A stretch of DNA of 64,000 nucleotides from Microvirga terrae. Lineage in GTDB: Bacteria > Pseudomonadota > Alphaproteobacteria > Rhizobiales > Beijerinckiaceae. Within the stretch, counting starts at the first letter, position 1; each line of letters begins with the position of its first letter. Shown here piece by piece: positions 9,394 through 19,325 of this stretch. Made by a program: the position numbers and the translations under genes. The notes under the pieces were generated by a model that was not told where the DNA came from, did no database searches, and was given only the letters and a program-made list of their open reading frames with translations. The DNA lies in contig NZ_CP102845.1 in the NCBI RefSeq assembly GCF_013307435.2, positions 3,284,001-3,348,000 on the forward strand. The letters are read 5' to 3'.

Positions 9394-10026
9394 CTACGGT
9401 TCGACGAGCTTGTTGCGGATCGCGTAGCGCACCAGGGTGGCGGTGGATTTGACATTGACTTTGCGCATGGCCGCAGCACGGTGGCTTTCCACCGTCTTGA
9501 GGTTGACCCCCAGAATCTGCGCCACCTCCTTGTTGCTGTGGCCCTCGGCGATCAGCTGGACCACGCTTCGTTCCCGCGTGGTCAGGGTGCTGTCGACCGC
9601 GTGGCCGTGCGCCAGATAGGCGTTCAGGAGCGTCTCTGAGATCTTTCCCGTAAAGAATGGTTTGTGATGGGAGAGCGACTCCACCGCTGCGATCAGGAAC
9701 TTGCGGGCGTCGGACTTGAGCAGGTATCCCCGCGCGCCGGCCTGGAGCAGCTCCCTCAGCAGGGGCTCGCTCTCATGCATGGTGAAGATCAGCACCTCGG
9801 TCTGGCGCTGGAAAGCGCGGATCTCGCGCGTGGCGTCGACGCCGTTGAGAAGCGGGAGCTGATAATCGAGGATGGCCACGTCCGGCTGTGTCTCGGCAGC
9901 AAGCTGTACGGCCTGCCGCCCGTTCTCGGCCTCGGCCACCACCTCCCAGCCCGGTTGAGCGCTCAGGATCGTGTGGAGCCCGGAACGGACCACGTCATGG
10001 TCGTCGGCGATCAGGATACGCACCAT
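9394..10026 (-). CDS. NarL/FixJ-type LuxR response regulator
   Basis: A 210-residue two-domain regulator. The receiver domain begins MVRILIADDHDVVRSGL, with the phosphoacceptor aspartate in VAILDYQLPLL (about 54) and the conserved lysine in GYLLKSD. The C-terminal LuxR helix-turn-helix is LTTRERSVVQLIAEGHSNKEVA. An upstream in-frame extension exists, but the start at 10026 begins exactly at the receiver fold. It lies 90 bases downstream of the large sensor kinase gene at 10117-12519, the usual kinase-regulator arrangement, so that kinase is its likely phosphodonor. Target genes are unknown. Confidence 0.88.
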   Translation of the reverse strand: MVRILIADDHDVVRSGLHTILSAQPGWEVVAEAENGRQAVQLAAETQPDVAILDYQLPLLNGVDATREIRAFQRQTEVLIFTMHESEPLLRELLQAGARGYLLKSDARKFLIAAVESLSHHKPFFTGKISETLLNAYLAHGHAVDSTLTTRERSVVQLIAEGHSNKEVAQILGVNLKTVESHRAAAMRKVNVKSTATLVRYAIRNKLVEP

Positions 10027-10116
10027 GGCACCGCTCTCCTCCGCACATTCCCCCATAGCGCGAAACCACGACTGCGGCACTCGGGAAAAACCCCGAACAG
10101 CGTGCGGGAAAGTACC

Positions 10117-12519
<2,403 letters not shown>

Positions 12520-12945
12520 GACACGCCTCCCGGCCGAATCGACGACGAGGCCCTCAGCCCGATCCGCCGCCGCATTCGGCCGGAACGTTAACATGGGTTA
12601 AACCCGGAATGAACTCCCAGCTAGTTTGATACGGAACCCGGGACATACCCTGAGCCTCGGAACAGCAAGCGCCGCACTCGGACTGATCGTCCGAGGGTTG
12701 CATCGGGCGGCACTGTGGCAGCACCGGTCACGATCGGCCAGACCGGAGTGGCATCGTCCGTCCCTCCACGCCGCCGGAAACCGAACGGCGTTGGCATGCG
12801 CGAAATAACGTAACCGTCATCCTGTGAGGCATGAGCGGCGGTGCACATCGGCCTCATGAGGAGGAACTCCACGAGCTTGGCACTCGGAACTGTCGCCGTG
12901 ATCGCACATTGAGAAGCTACGCGCTTACAACACTGGAGAAGAACC
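12520..12945. other. Divergent intergenic region
   Basis: About 425 bases between the minus-strand sensor kinase and the plus-strand PepSY-like gene. It must hold both promoters. Two GGAAC boxes (about 12863 and 12887) resemble the -35 of EcfG promoters, but neither is followed by CGTT at 16-17 bases, so I do not call them. No convincing small gene. Confidence 0.4.
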
Positions 12946-13308
12946 TTGATCCGTCTCGGCTTCGCAACACTCGCCGTCCTGTCGGCCCTGGCCACGGGTG
13001 CCGTTGCCCAATCCACGAACTCTCAAAGCTCTGGATCCTCGGCCGCGCAGCCGATGAACAGCAACGACTCCTCCAATCCCGCCGTAACCCACAAGCCCGC
13101 CGACAGCCCGCAGACCACCGGCGCCGTCGAGCCGGGTGCCAACAGCTTCACGGAAGCACAGGCGCGCTCCCGTCTTGAGGCGCAAGGCTTCAGCAACGTC
13201 ACCGAGCTGCGCAAGGACGATCAGGGCATCTGGCGCGGCAAGGCGCAACGTGACGGCAAGTCCGCGAGCGTCGCCATCGACTACAAGGGCACCGTGCAGG
13301 CGCAGTAA
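12946..13308 (+). CDS. Small secreted PepSY-like protein
   Basis: A 120-residue exported protein. A signal peptide (about residues 1-22, ending AVAQS) is followed by a Ser/Asn/Pro-rich low-complexity linker to about residue 65. The C-terminal domain has the pattern SFTEAQARSRLEAQGFSNV, then LRKDDQGIWRGKAQRDGK and VAIDYKG, a PepSY-like fold often seen in small periplasmic proteins of Methylobacteriaceae. The start is a TTG with GGAGAA upstream. Its role is unknown; the family is thought to modulate proteases or bind surfaces. It sits just before the YsnF-type stress protein in the same direction. Confidence 0.6.
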   Translation: MIRLGFATLAVLSALATGAVAQSTNSQSSGSSAAQPMNSNDSSNPAVTHKPADSPQTTGAVEPGANSFTEAQARSRLEAQGFSNVTELRKDDQGIWRGKAQRDGKSASVAIDYKGTVQAQ

Positions 13309-13388
13309 GCGCGTGCCCATCCGACTTTTGTGACGCCACCCGGCCGGCTGCTGGCTGACGGGATCCTTTCTGAAGAAGTGGAACAGAC

Positions 13389-14438
13389 ATGACCAATAAG
13401 ACCATCACGGCGTTTTTTGACAGCTACGAGGATGCCTCCGAGGCCGTCCGCCGCCTGGAAGCGGCAGGCGTTTCGCACCGCGATATCAGCCTCGTCGCCA
13501 GCAACGACGGTGATCGTTATTCATCGCACGCCAGCCGGACCTTCGACGGCACGAACCATCATGACGACGACGTCAGCGACGGTGCTGGTACGGGCGCTAC
13601 CGTGGGTACGCTCGCGGGCGGCGGCGCAGGGCTTCTCGCCGGCCTCGGCATGCTGGCCATTCCGGGGCTCGGCCCCGTGGTGGCCGCCGGATGGCTGGTC
13701 TCCACGCTGGTGGGCGCCGGAGCCGGGGCAGCCGTGGGCGGCATCGCGGGTGCGCTGGTCGATGCCGGTGTCGACGAGAACGACGCTCATGCCTATGCCG
13801 AGGGCATCCGGCGCGGCGGCGCCCTGGTGACGGTGCGCGCCTCTGAGGCCGAGGTGGAGCGGATCGTCGACATTCTCGACGATGAGGGCACGGTGGATTT
13901 CGACGAGCGCGAGACCACTTGGCGCTCTGAAGGCTGGACCGGAGCCGGCGCCTCGACGACGGGCACGACCTCTGCGGCATCCACCACCGGGCTGACGGAC
14001 CGCGCCGCGTCCGCCGGGCGGGAGATGGACGAGGTGATCCCGGTTGCCGAGGAGGAGTTGCACGTCGGCAAGCGTGAGGTGAACCGCGGCCGCGTCCGCC
14101 TGCACTCGCGCGTGATCGAGCGGCCCGTGCAGGAGCAGGTCACCCTGCGCGAGGAGCGCGTCGACGTGGAGCGCCGCCCGGTCTCGGGCACGACTCAGGC
14201 CGGAGCCAGCGGTGGCGACCTGTTCCAGGAGCGCACGATCGAGGTCGAGGAACGCGGGGAAGAGGCCGTCGTCTCGAAGGAGGCGCGCGTGGTCGAGGAG
14301 GTCGTCGTGCGCAAGGAGGCAGAGCAGCGCACCGAGACGGTTTCCGACACCGTGCGCAAGACCGAGGTCGACGTAGAGGACGACCGCAACATCCGTGGCA
14401 CCGGCACCACCGGCCTGCCCGGCGACCGCAAGCTCTGA
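13389..14438 (+). CDS. YsnF/AvaK (DUF2382) stress protein with glycine-rich N-terminal domain
   Basis: A 349-residue fusion. Residues 1-50 resemble general stress protein 17M-like domains (TITAFFDSYEDASEAVRRLE). Residues ~65-130 form a glycine/alanine-rich hydrophobic stretch (GTLAGGGAGLLAGLGML) that could insert into or associate with membranes. The C-terminal half is the YsnF/AvaK domain (EVIPVAEEELHVGKREV, then repeated VEERG/VVSKEARVVEEVVV blocks) with many charged heptad-like repeats. This class is linked to stress tolerance in bacteria, but its biochemical activity is not known. A strong inverted repeat follows the stop. The neighbours (NepR-like protein, response regulators) support a stress role by inference. 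Confidence 0.8.
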   Translation: MTNKTITAFFDSYEDASEAVRRLEAAGVSHRDISLVASNDGDRYSSHASRTFDGTNHHDDDVSDGAGTGATVGTLAGGGAGLLAGLGMLAIPGLGPVVAAGWLVSTLVGAGAGAAVGGIAGALVDAGVDENDAHAYAEGIRRGGALVTVRASEAEVERIVDILDDEGTVDFDERETTWRSEGWTGAGASTTGTTSAASTTGLTDRAASAGREMDEVIPVAEEELHVGKREVNRGRVRLHSRVIERPVQEQVTLREERVDVERRPVSGTTQAGASGGDLFQERTIEVEERGEEAVVSKEARVVEEVVVRKEAEQRTETVSDTVRKTEVDVEDDRNIRGTGTTGLPGDRKL

Positions 14439-14448
14439 CGAGACATGC

Positions 14449-14476
14449 AGAAGCCCGGCCTTCAGGCCGGGCTTCT
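14449..14476. terminator. Perfect 12-bp hairpin after the YsnF gene
   Basis: AGAAGCCCGGCC-TTCA-GGCCGGGCTTCT: a perfect 12-bp stem with a 4-base loop, 11 bases after the YsnF-type stop codon. There is no U-tract, so it may be a bidirectional or RNA-stabilising end between two converging units. Confidence 0.65.
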
Positions 14477-14554
14477 CCTGCCGAAGTCGGGATGAGAAGG
14501 GACCACCACCATGGCCGGTGCCCTCTCCGTCCCGCTGGTTAGAACGTGGCCGCG

Positions 14555-14953
14555 TCACGTCACCGGTGGCTGGGGGTCGTTGATAGCCTTTTCCGCTTGG
14601 ACCAGCACATCAAGGCCACGCCACGGCTTGGGCATGAAGGTCACACAATCCGGCAGATCATTCTCCTGTGCATCCGGATCACCGGAGGTGAGCACGATCC
14701 GGATCGTCGGCCAGAGCTTGCATGTGGCCCTGGCGAGTTGAACGCCGTCCATCTCTCCCGGCAGGCGCACATCGGCGAACATCATCGCCACCTCGCCGCC
14801 ACGCTCCTGGAGGCATTGCAGGGCTGCCTCTGCGCTTTCGACCTCTACAACATCAAGGGGTGTCTCATCCAGCAGCACGGCCGCGAGAGCCCGGACGTCA
14901 GGATCATCCTCGACAATCAATGCGAGATGAGGTTCAGGCTGTAGAGCGGTCAT
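14555..14953 (-). CDS. Single-domain response regulator
   Basis: A 132-residue CheY-like receiver with no output domain. The acidic pair is in LALIVEDDPDVRAL, the phosphoacceptor Asp in MMFADVRLPGEMDGV, and the conserved Lys in FMPKPW. The chosen ATG at 14953 lies inside the end of the NepR-like gene (20-base overlap); an upstream extension is open but would overlap that gene completely. The overlap implies coupled expression. It does not carry the FATGxG motif of the alphaproteobacterial general stress single-domain regulators, so membership of that group is not supported. Its partner kinase is unknown. Confidence 0.8.
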   Translation of the reverse strand: MTALQPEPHLALIVEDDPDVRALAAVLLDETPLDVVEVESAEAALQCLQERGGEVAMMFADVRLPGEMDGVQLARATCKLWPTIRIVLTSGDPDAQENDLPDCVTFMPKPWRGLDVLVQAEKAINDPQPPVT

Positions 14954-15131
14954 GATCAGCCTCGCTGGTTTCCATCTGGCGCAGGATTGAGACGAGCGCG
15001 TCCGGGATCGGGGCATCGAGCACATCCCGGTAGGTCTCGGTGTAGCCCCGCCCGATGATCAAGGCGGCGACGTGTGGATGAAGGTCGTTGACATGGGGCA
15101 GACGCGCGTCGCCTTCAGCGTCGTGGGACAT
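14934..15131 (-). CDS. NepR-like anti-sigma factor
   Basis: A 65-residue protein whose core ALIIGRGYTETYRDVLDAP followed by IPDALVSILRQME closely follows the NepR pattern (IGxxLRxxYxxVxxEPIPDxFxxLLxxLE). NepR binds the sigma factor EcfG and is titrated by phosphorylated PhyR in the alphaproteobacterial general stress response. The start at 15131 gives a normal NepR length. No ecfG or phyR lies next to it, so this is probably a secondary paralog. It overlaps the following receiver gene by 20 bases. The function is inferred from the family pattern only. Confidence 0.6.
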   Translation of the reverse strand: MSHDAEGDARLPHVNDLHPHVAALIIGRGYTETYRDVLDAPIPDALVSILRQMETSEADHDRSTA

Positions 15132-15604
15132 CGGCTCACTCCTCGGGTTCTGATATCTTGGTGTCGTTTCCGGGCACGAATTGCGCCCGAGTAACATGTG
15201 TTAGTGAGGTGAACCGCTGATCCTGCGATGGGTTTCAGCGTGGCTGCAAGAGCTACGTTAAATAGTCCCCTCCCCGGCTCTCCCGACTGTAAGGGGTTGG
15301 TTCTCCGCTGTACGACGGAAACCATGTGCATACGAAGATCGTCGACTTTAAACGAGATAAAGAAATCATGCTGCGCTCTGCATTGTTGAACAGTCGGGCA
15401 TCGTAGAGCGCGAGCGGATTTCTGCGATGTTGCTCCGCAACATTGATCGCTACACGCGAATTCCAGAAAAGTTCCATGTTAAGCCATGTCATTATTCTAT
15501 GGCTGGGTTACCAACAGCAGTGACGCTGAGACGCTCCCGATCTGATCGGATGATCCCCGCGGGGCCTGATTTGCCTGCCCCATCCGAAGACTCGGGAGGA
15601 TTTC
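15132..15604. other. Divergent intergenic region
   Basis: About 470 bases between the NepR-like gene (minus) and the M20 amidohydrolase (plus). An open frame of 79 codons on the minus strand (15253-15492) has unusual composition and no family resemblance; I do not accept it as a gene. No EcfG-type promoter with correct spacing was found here on either strand. It is locally less GC-rich than the surroundings. Confidence 0.35.
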
Positions 15605-17215
15605 ATGAAGCATCGTTTGCTACCCAGTGTCTTGCTCACGGCCCTTCTCACGACAGCAGCGCCCGTCATGGCCCAAACGGCGGGGCCGAGCGCCGCTGTC
15701 GTCGAACGTATCGCAGAGTTGAAGAAGCAGGCGATCCAAGGCGTCGAGTCACGAGCCAAGCTCGCTCAGGAGATGAACGATTCCATCTTCAGCTTCGGTG
15801 AACTCGCGTTCCAAGAGTTCGAAACCTCTAAGTACATCACGGAGATACTCGAGAAGAACGGCTTCACCATCAAACGAGATGTGGCGGGCCTTCCCACCGG
15901 CTGGGTCGCGACATGGGGCTCGGGAGGTCCCGTGATCGCGCTCGGCAGCGATATCGACTGTATTCCGAAGGCGTCTCAGAAACCGGGCGTCGCATACCGC
16001 GAGCCCATGATCGAAGGAGCGCCGGGGCACGGCGAGGGTCACAATTCCGGCCAGGCGCTCAACGTGGTCGCGGCGCTCGCGCTGAAGGACATCATGGAGC
16101 GGGAGAAGATCCCTGGAACGATTATGCTCTGGCCGGGCGTCGCCGAGGAGCTTCTCGGCGGCAAGGCCTACATGGTTCGCGACGGCGTGTTCAACGGGGT
16201 CGATGCGGTGCTCTTCACCCATGTCGGCAACAACCTTCAGACCGCCTGGGGACAGGCGAACGGCACCGGAATGGTGTCGGTCGAGTACAAGTTCAGCGGC
16301 GAGTCCGCCCACTCGGCACAGGCGCCATGGCGCGGTCGCAGCGCTCTCGACGGGGTCGAGCTCATGAATGTCGCGTGGAACATGCGCCGGGAGCATTTGC
16401 GGCCAGAGCAGAGGTCCCACTACGTGATTCCCGACGGTGGCGATCAGCCGAATGTCGTCCCGTCGGTGGCCAGCGTCTGGTACTTCATCCGCGAGCAGGA
16501 CTTCGAGAACATCCGCAAGAACTTCGAAATCGCCAACACCATTTCGGAAGCCGCGGCGAAAATGACGGACACCACTGTGACGCGGCAGGTCATCGGCACG
16601 GCCGCGCCCCGCCACTTCAACAAGGCGATCGCGGAGGCCGCCTACGCCAACATCCAGCAGGTCGGCATGCCCCAATGGACGGAGGACGAGCAGGCCTTCG
16701 CCAGGGCGGTACAGCGCACGGTCAAGGGCAAGGAGGAAGGGCTCGCCACCACGGTGAAGAAGCTCGAGCCCCCGGCCGACAAGCCGGAGAGCGGCGGTTC
16801 GGACGATATCGGCGACATCTCCTGGACCGTGCCGACGATCACGCTGAACTATCCGGCGAACATCCCGAACCTGCCGGGACATCACTGGTCGAACGCCATG
16901 TCCATGGCGACCCCGATCGCCCATAAGGGGGTCGTCGCCGGTGCGAAGGTGATCGCCATGACGGGCATCGACCTCCTGTCGCGGCCGGAGCTTCTGGTGC
17001 AGGCCAAGGGCTACTTCACCAGCGAGCAGCAGAAGAACCAGAAATACGTCTCGATGATCTCAGCGGAGGACAAGCCTCAGGTGCAGATCAACGCGGACGT
17101 CATGGCGCGCTACCGGCCCGAGATGAAGAAGTACTACTACGACCCGTCCAAGCACGCGACGTATCTCGATCAGCTGGGGATCAAGTTCCCGGTGTTGGAG
17201 AAGCCGAAGAACTGA
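15605..17215 (+). CDS. Secreted M20-family amidohydrolase (AbgB-like)
   Basis: A 536-residue exported metallo-amidohydrolase. Signal peptide at residues 1-24 (ending VMAQ). The M20 fold is shown by ALGSDIDCIPKASQ, GHGEGHNSGQALN, GVAEELLGGKAYM, a dimerisation insert beginning FSGESAHSAQAPW, and the late block SDDIGDISWTVPT followed by HHWSN. It most resembles p-aminobenzoyl-glutamate hydrolase subunit B and related amidases. The metal-site motif reads GHGEGHN where relatives usually have GHGCGHN or GHACGHN, so a metal-ligand cysteine is replaced by Glu. GGAGG precedes the ATG. The C-terminal ~80 residues are an extension of the common fold. The substrate is unknown. Confidence 0.82.
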   Translation: MKHRLLPSVLLTALLTTAAPVMAQTAGPSAAVVERIAELKKQAIQGVESRAKLAQEMNDSIFSFGELAFQEFETSKYITEILEKNGFTIKRDVAGLPTGWVATWGSGGPVIALGSDIDCIPKASQKPGVAYREPMIEGAPGHGEGHNSGQALNVVAALALKDIMEREKIPGTIMLWPGVAEELLGGKAYMVRDGVFNGVDAVLFTHVGNNLQTAWGQANGTGMVSVEYKFSGESAHSAQAPWRGRSALDGVELMNVAWNMRREHLRPEQRSHYVIPDGGDQPNVVPSVASVWYFIREQDFENIRKNFEIANTISEAAAKMTDTTVTRQVIGTAAPRHFNKAIAEAAYANIQQVGMPQWTEDEQAFARAVQRTVKGKEEGLATTVKKLEPPADKPESGGSDDIGDISWTVPTITLNYPANIPNLPGHHWSNAMSMATPIAHKGVVAGAKVIAMTGIDLLSRPELLVQAKGYFTSEQQKNQKYVSMISAEDKPQVQINADVMARYRPEMKKYYYDPSKHATYLDQLGIKFPVLEKPKN

Positions 17216-17262
17216 GGCACCTCCTGGCTCCGCAAGTCTCTTACGCGAGTTCATGATGCAGC

Positions 17263-17287
17263 GGGCGGCGGCTCCTGGACGCCGCCC
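17263..17287 (+). terminator. Hairpin after the M20 amidohydrolase
   Basis: GGGCGGCG, a 9-base loop, CGCCGCCC: an 8-bp perfect stem about 48 bases after the stop of the amidohydrolase. It is followed by TCCCT rather than a clean U-tract, so termination strength is uncertain. Confidence 0.5.
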
Positions 17288-17293
17288 TCCCTG

Positions 17294-17698
17294 TTGACCC
17301 ACGCTGATCATGATGGAGGCGTCTGCGTAAATCGCGGCTCATACGAAAGAGGAACGTTTCACGTATGCCATGTCGAGAGCAACCTATCCAACCTTACGGT
17401 CGGAACGCTGACCGGAGTTCCTGTCCTGGCGCAGGACGTTGCTCCAGCCAACGCCGAAACCGTCAAGTGCGTCATGCGGCTGATCACGGCATCGTTCGCG
17501 GCGGAAGGCAGCAAGCGGACCTACGAACGCGGATCGACGGATTCCAACATGCCGATGAGCCTCGGCATCCCGTCCCTGACGATCCCTCGGGTCGGCGCGT
17601 CAGCGCGCGCGCACTCACTCGACGAACGGATCGACACGGAGCCGGAAAGCAATCACGGCGTGAAGAAGACGGTTCTGGCTGTTGCAGGAGCGCAGTGA
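17294..17698 (+). pseudogene. C-terminal remnant of a second M20-family peptidase
   Basis: The frame encodes about 110 residues matching only the end of M20 peptidases: NAETVKCVMRLITASF, then YERGSTDSNMPMSLGIPSLT and a block with AHSLDERIDTEPES. GSTDSN-P-LGIP-I and AHS-DE are hallmark C-terminal M20 motifs. The N-terminal catalytic half, signal sequence and metal-binding motifs are absent, and the first ~30 residues look like read-through of unrelated DNA. It is therefore a truncated relic lying in tandem behind an intact M20 gene. Its sequence differs enough from that gene that it is not a recent copy of its end. Confidence 0.65.
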
Positions 17699-17728
17699 CG
17701 GCGATCGGGCCGGTCGCATGCCGTCCGG

Positions 17729-18706
17729 TCATCGATCCCGGGCTTGCGGGTCGGCCGAGGGTGGGGCAAGGGTTCCGGCCTCCAGGCCGATCCGCGTGCA
17801 GTTCCGTCCTTCCGCCTTTGCGGCATAAACGGCCCGGTCAGCCCGATAGAGGATCGTGCTTCTATCGTCGTGCGGCAGGGCCTCGGTTAGGCCGGCGCTG
17901 AACGCGACGGGCCGGCGTGTCGCCTGATCGGGCAGCATGGCCGGCGCGAAGCCCGACCTGATCCCGTCGAGAAGCCGGGCGGCATCGTTGAGGCGGGCGT
18001 CCGACACCAGCAGCAGGAATTCCTCGCCGCCGATCCGTCCGAGATAATCTCCGGGCCGAAGCTTCTCGCGGAAGACCTGCGCGAAGTGGCGGAGAACGGC
18101 GTCGCCGGCTTCGTGGCCATAGGTGTCGTTGACTTGCTTGAACCGATCGATGTCGATGATCGCGGCGCACAGGCCGGCGCCGGAGAGCCTGCCGGCCGAA
18201 AGCGCCTCGTCAAGAAGTTCGAGAATGTAGCGCCGGTTCGGCAGGCCGGTGAGCAGATCCGTCCGGGAGGCCAGGAGAGCCGCCTCGTGGGCTTGGCGCA
18301 GGGACTTCTCGCTATGTTTCAGGGCGGACACATCGGTCCCCACCGTCATGACCCACCCGTTCGGAAGCACCGTGTGCTCGATCCAGAACCAGCGGCCGTC
18401 GAGGAGATCCGTCTCGAACGACTTCCGGCGCGAGGACCTGCGTCGGGGCAACGTCCTGGCGATCAGAGCCTCCACGTCGCCATCGTCGATCCTGACGCCA
18501 AGTCCGTTCGCGGCACCGTACCGGAGGATGTCGGTGAAGGTGAAAGGACCCTCGTAGCCCTTCAGGAACATGCCCCGGTAAGTCGCGTTGGCATAGCGGA
18601 GGTTGTCCTCGTCATCGTAGATGGACACGGCCTGGCCGGCGTCCGCAAGCGCCTCCATAATACTCCGCAGCGTTTCGTCGTCGGGATCTGAAGGGAACGA
18701 GGGCAT
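17729..18706 (-). CDS. PAS-GGDEF diguanylate cyclase
   Basis: A 325-residue soluble protein. An N-terminal PAS domain (residues ~10-130, YDDEDNLRYANATYRGMF) is followed by a GGDEF domain starting near LLTGLPNRRYILELLDEAL. The active site is intact (GRIGGEEFLLLVS), and an RxxD inhibitory site (RPGD) lies five residues before it, so product inhibition by cyclic-di-GMP is expected. It makes c-di-GMP from GTP in response to a cue sensed by the PAS domain. No membrane segments. Two other c-di-GMP related proteins occur nearby (GAF-GGDEF at 39225, PilZ at 49141), suggesting local control of adhesion or matrix functions, by inference. Confidence 0.88.
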   Translation of the reverse strand: MPSFPSDPDDETLRSIMEALADAGQAVSIYDDEDNLRYANATYRGMFLKGYEGPFTFTDILRYGAANGLGVRIDDGDVEALIARTLPRRRSSRRKSFETDLLDGRWFWIEHTVLPNGWVMTVGTDVSALKHSEKSLRQAHEAALLASRTDLLTGLPNRRYILELLDEALSAGRLSGAGLCAAIIDIDRFKQVNDTYGHEAGDAVLRHFAQVFREKLRPGDYLGRIGGEEFLLLVSDARLNDAARLLDGIRSGFAPAMLPDQATRRPVAFSAGLTEALPHDDRSTILYRADRAVYAAKAEGRNCTRIGLEAGTLAPPSADPQARDR

Positions 18707-18789
18707 CCGAAGAGCGGGAGTTCCGGGCTGATTTTCGGTCTTCTACTTGGATTTTCCGGTCCAAGTCACTCCGCGACCATAAGGGAGCC

Positions 18790-19158
18790 CTACGTGCCTG
18801 GCAAGTTGGGCCCGAATGGGCGTGATTTCTCTGGGAGCCCGCCTGATCCTGTCTCACGGTCGGAATTCGCCGCGCCTGCTGCGTGGGACGGCGTTCGAAT
18901 GGAGGCTGCCGCAGTCCATTCAACAGGCACGCCCCTGCCCCCCGTCCCGAACCAGCCCAAGTCGTTCAGGTAATCGCAGGACACGATCAGCAGGATGAAC
19001 GTTCCTCCGAGCTTGATCAGGTTGAGGGAACGCTCAAGACCATTGAGCTTGTCCTCCAGCATGTTCATTCTGATCTGAAGCTGAAGGAGCTGGACGAAGG
19101 GCGTCGTGTCCAATCGTCCCACGCCAAGCCCGACGTCCCCAGTGCCGCCCTCGTCCAT
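18790..19158 (-). CDS. Hypothetical small membrane protein
   Basis: A 122-residue protein of unknown family. Residues ~22-48 form an amphipathic, coiled-coil-like helix (LLQLQIRMNMLEDKLNGLE), directly followed by a hydrophobic segment (IKLGGTFILLIVSC) that should cross the membrane once. The last ~50 residues are polar and low in complexity. The ATG at 19158 has GGGAG nine bases upstream. It sits between the diguanylate cyclase and the T1SS adaptor, all on the minus strand. No homolog recognised; its reality rests on the ribosome site and the helix/TM pattern. Confidence 0.45.
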   Translation of the reverse strand: MDEGGTGDVGLGVGRLDTTPFVQLLQLQIRMNMLEDKLNGLERSLNLIKLGGTFILLIVSCDYLNDLGWFGTGGRGVPVEWTAAASIRTPSHAAGAANSDRETGSGGLPEKSRPFGPNLPGT

Positions 19159-19325
19159 CGTGTGTCTCCCGATGTTGTTGTGGGAGGCGGTCTCGCCCGC
19201 CCCTGATCAAGCGGCATCGTCATCGATGCCGCCCGACCGTCTCGGCAGATCCCGGCGGCCTTGAGCGCGAGGCGTCGGGTTGCCCCGACGCCGGAACGGA
19301 GTCTTCCGAGCCGTGCCTTCGAGGA

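Noticed and set aside
12863..12907. GGAAC boxes suggesting an EcfG promoter before the PepSY-like gene
   Set aside because: No CGTT occurs at 16-17 bases from either box.
15253..15492. A 79-codon minus-strand frame
   Set aside because: Odd composition, no ribosome site of note and no recognisable motif.
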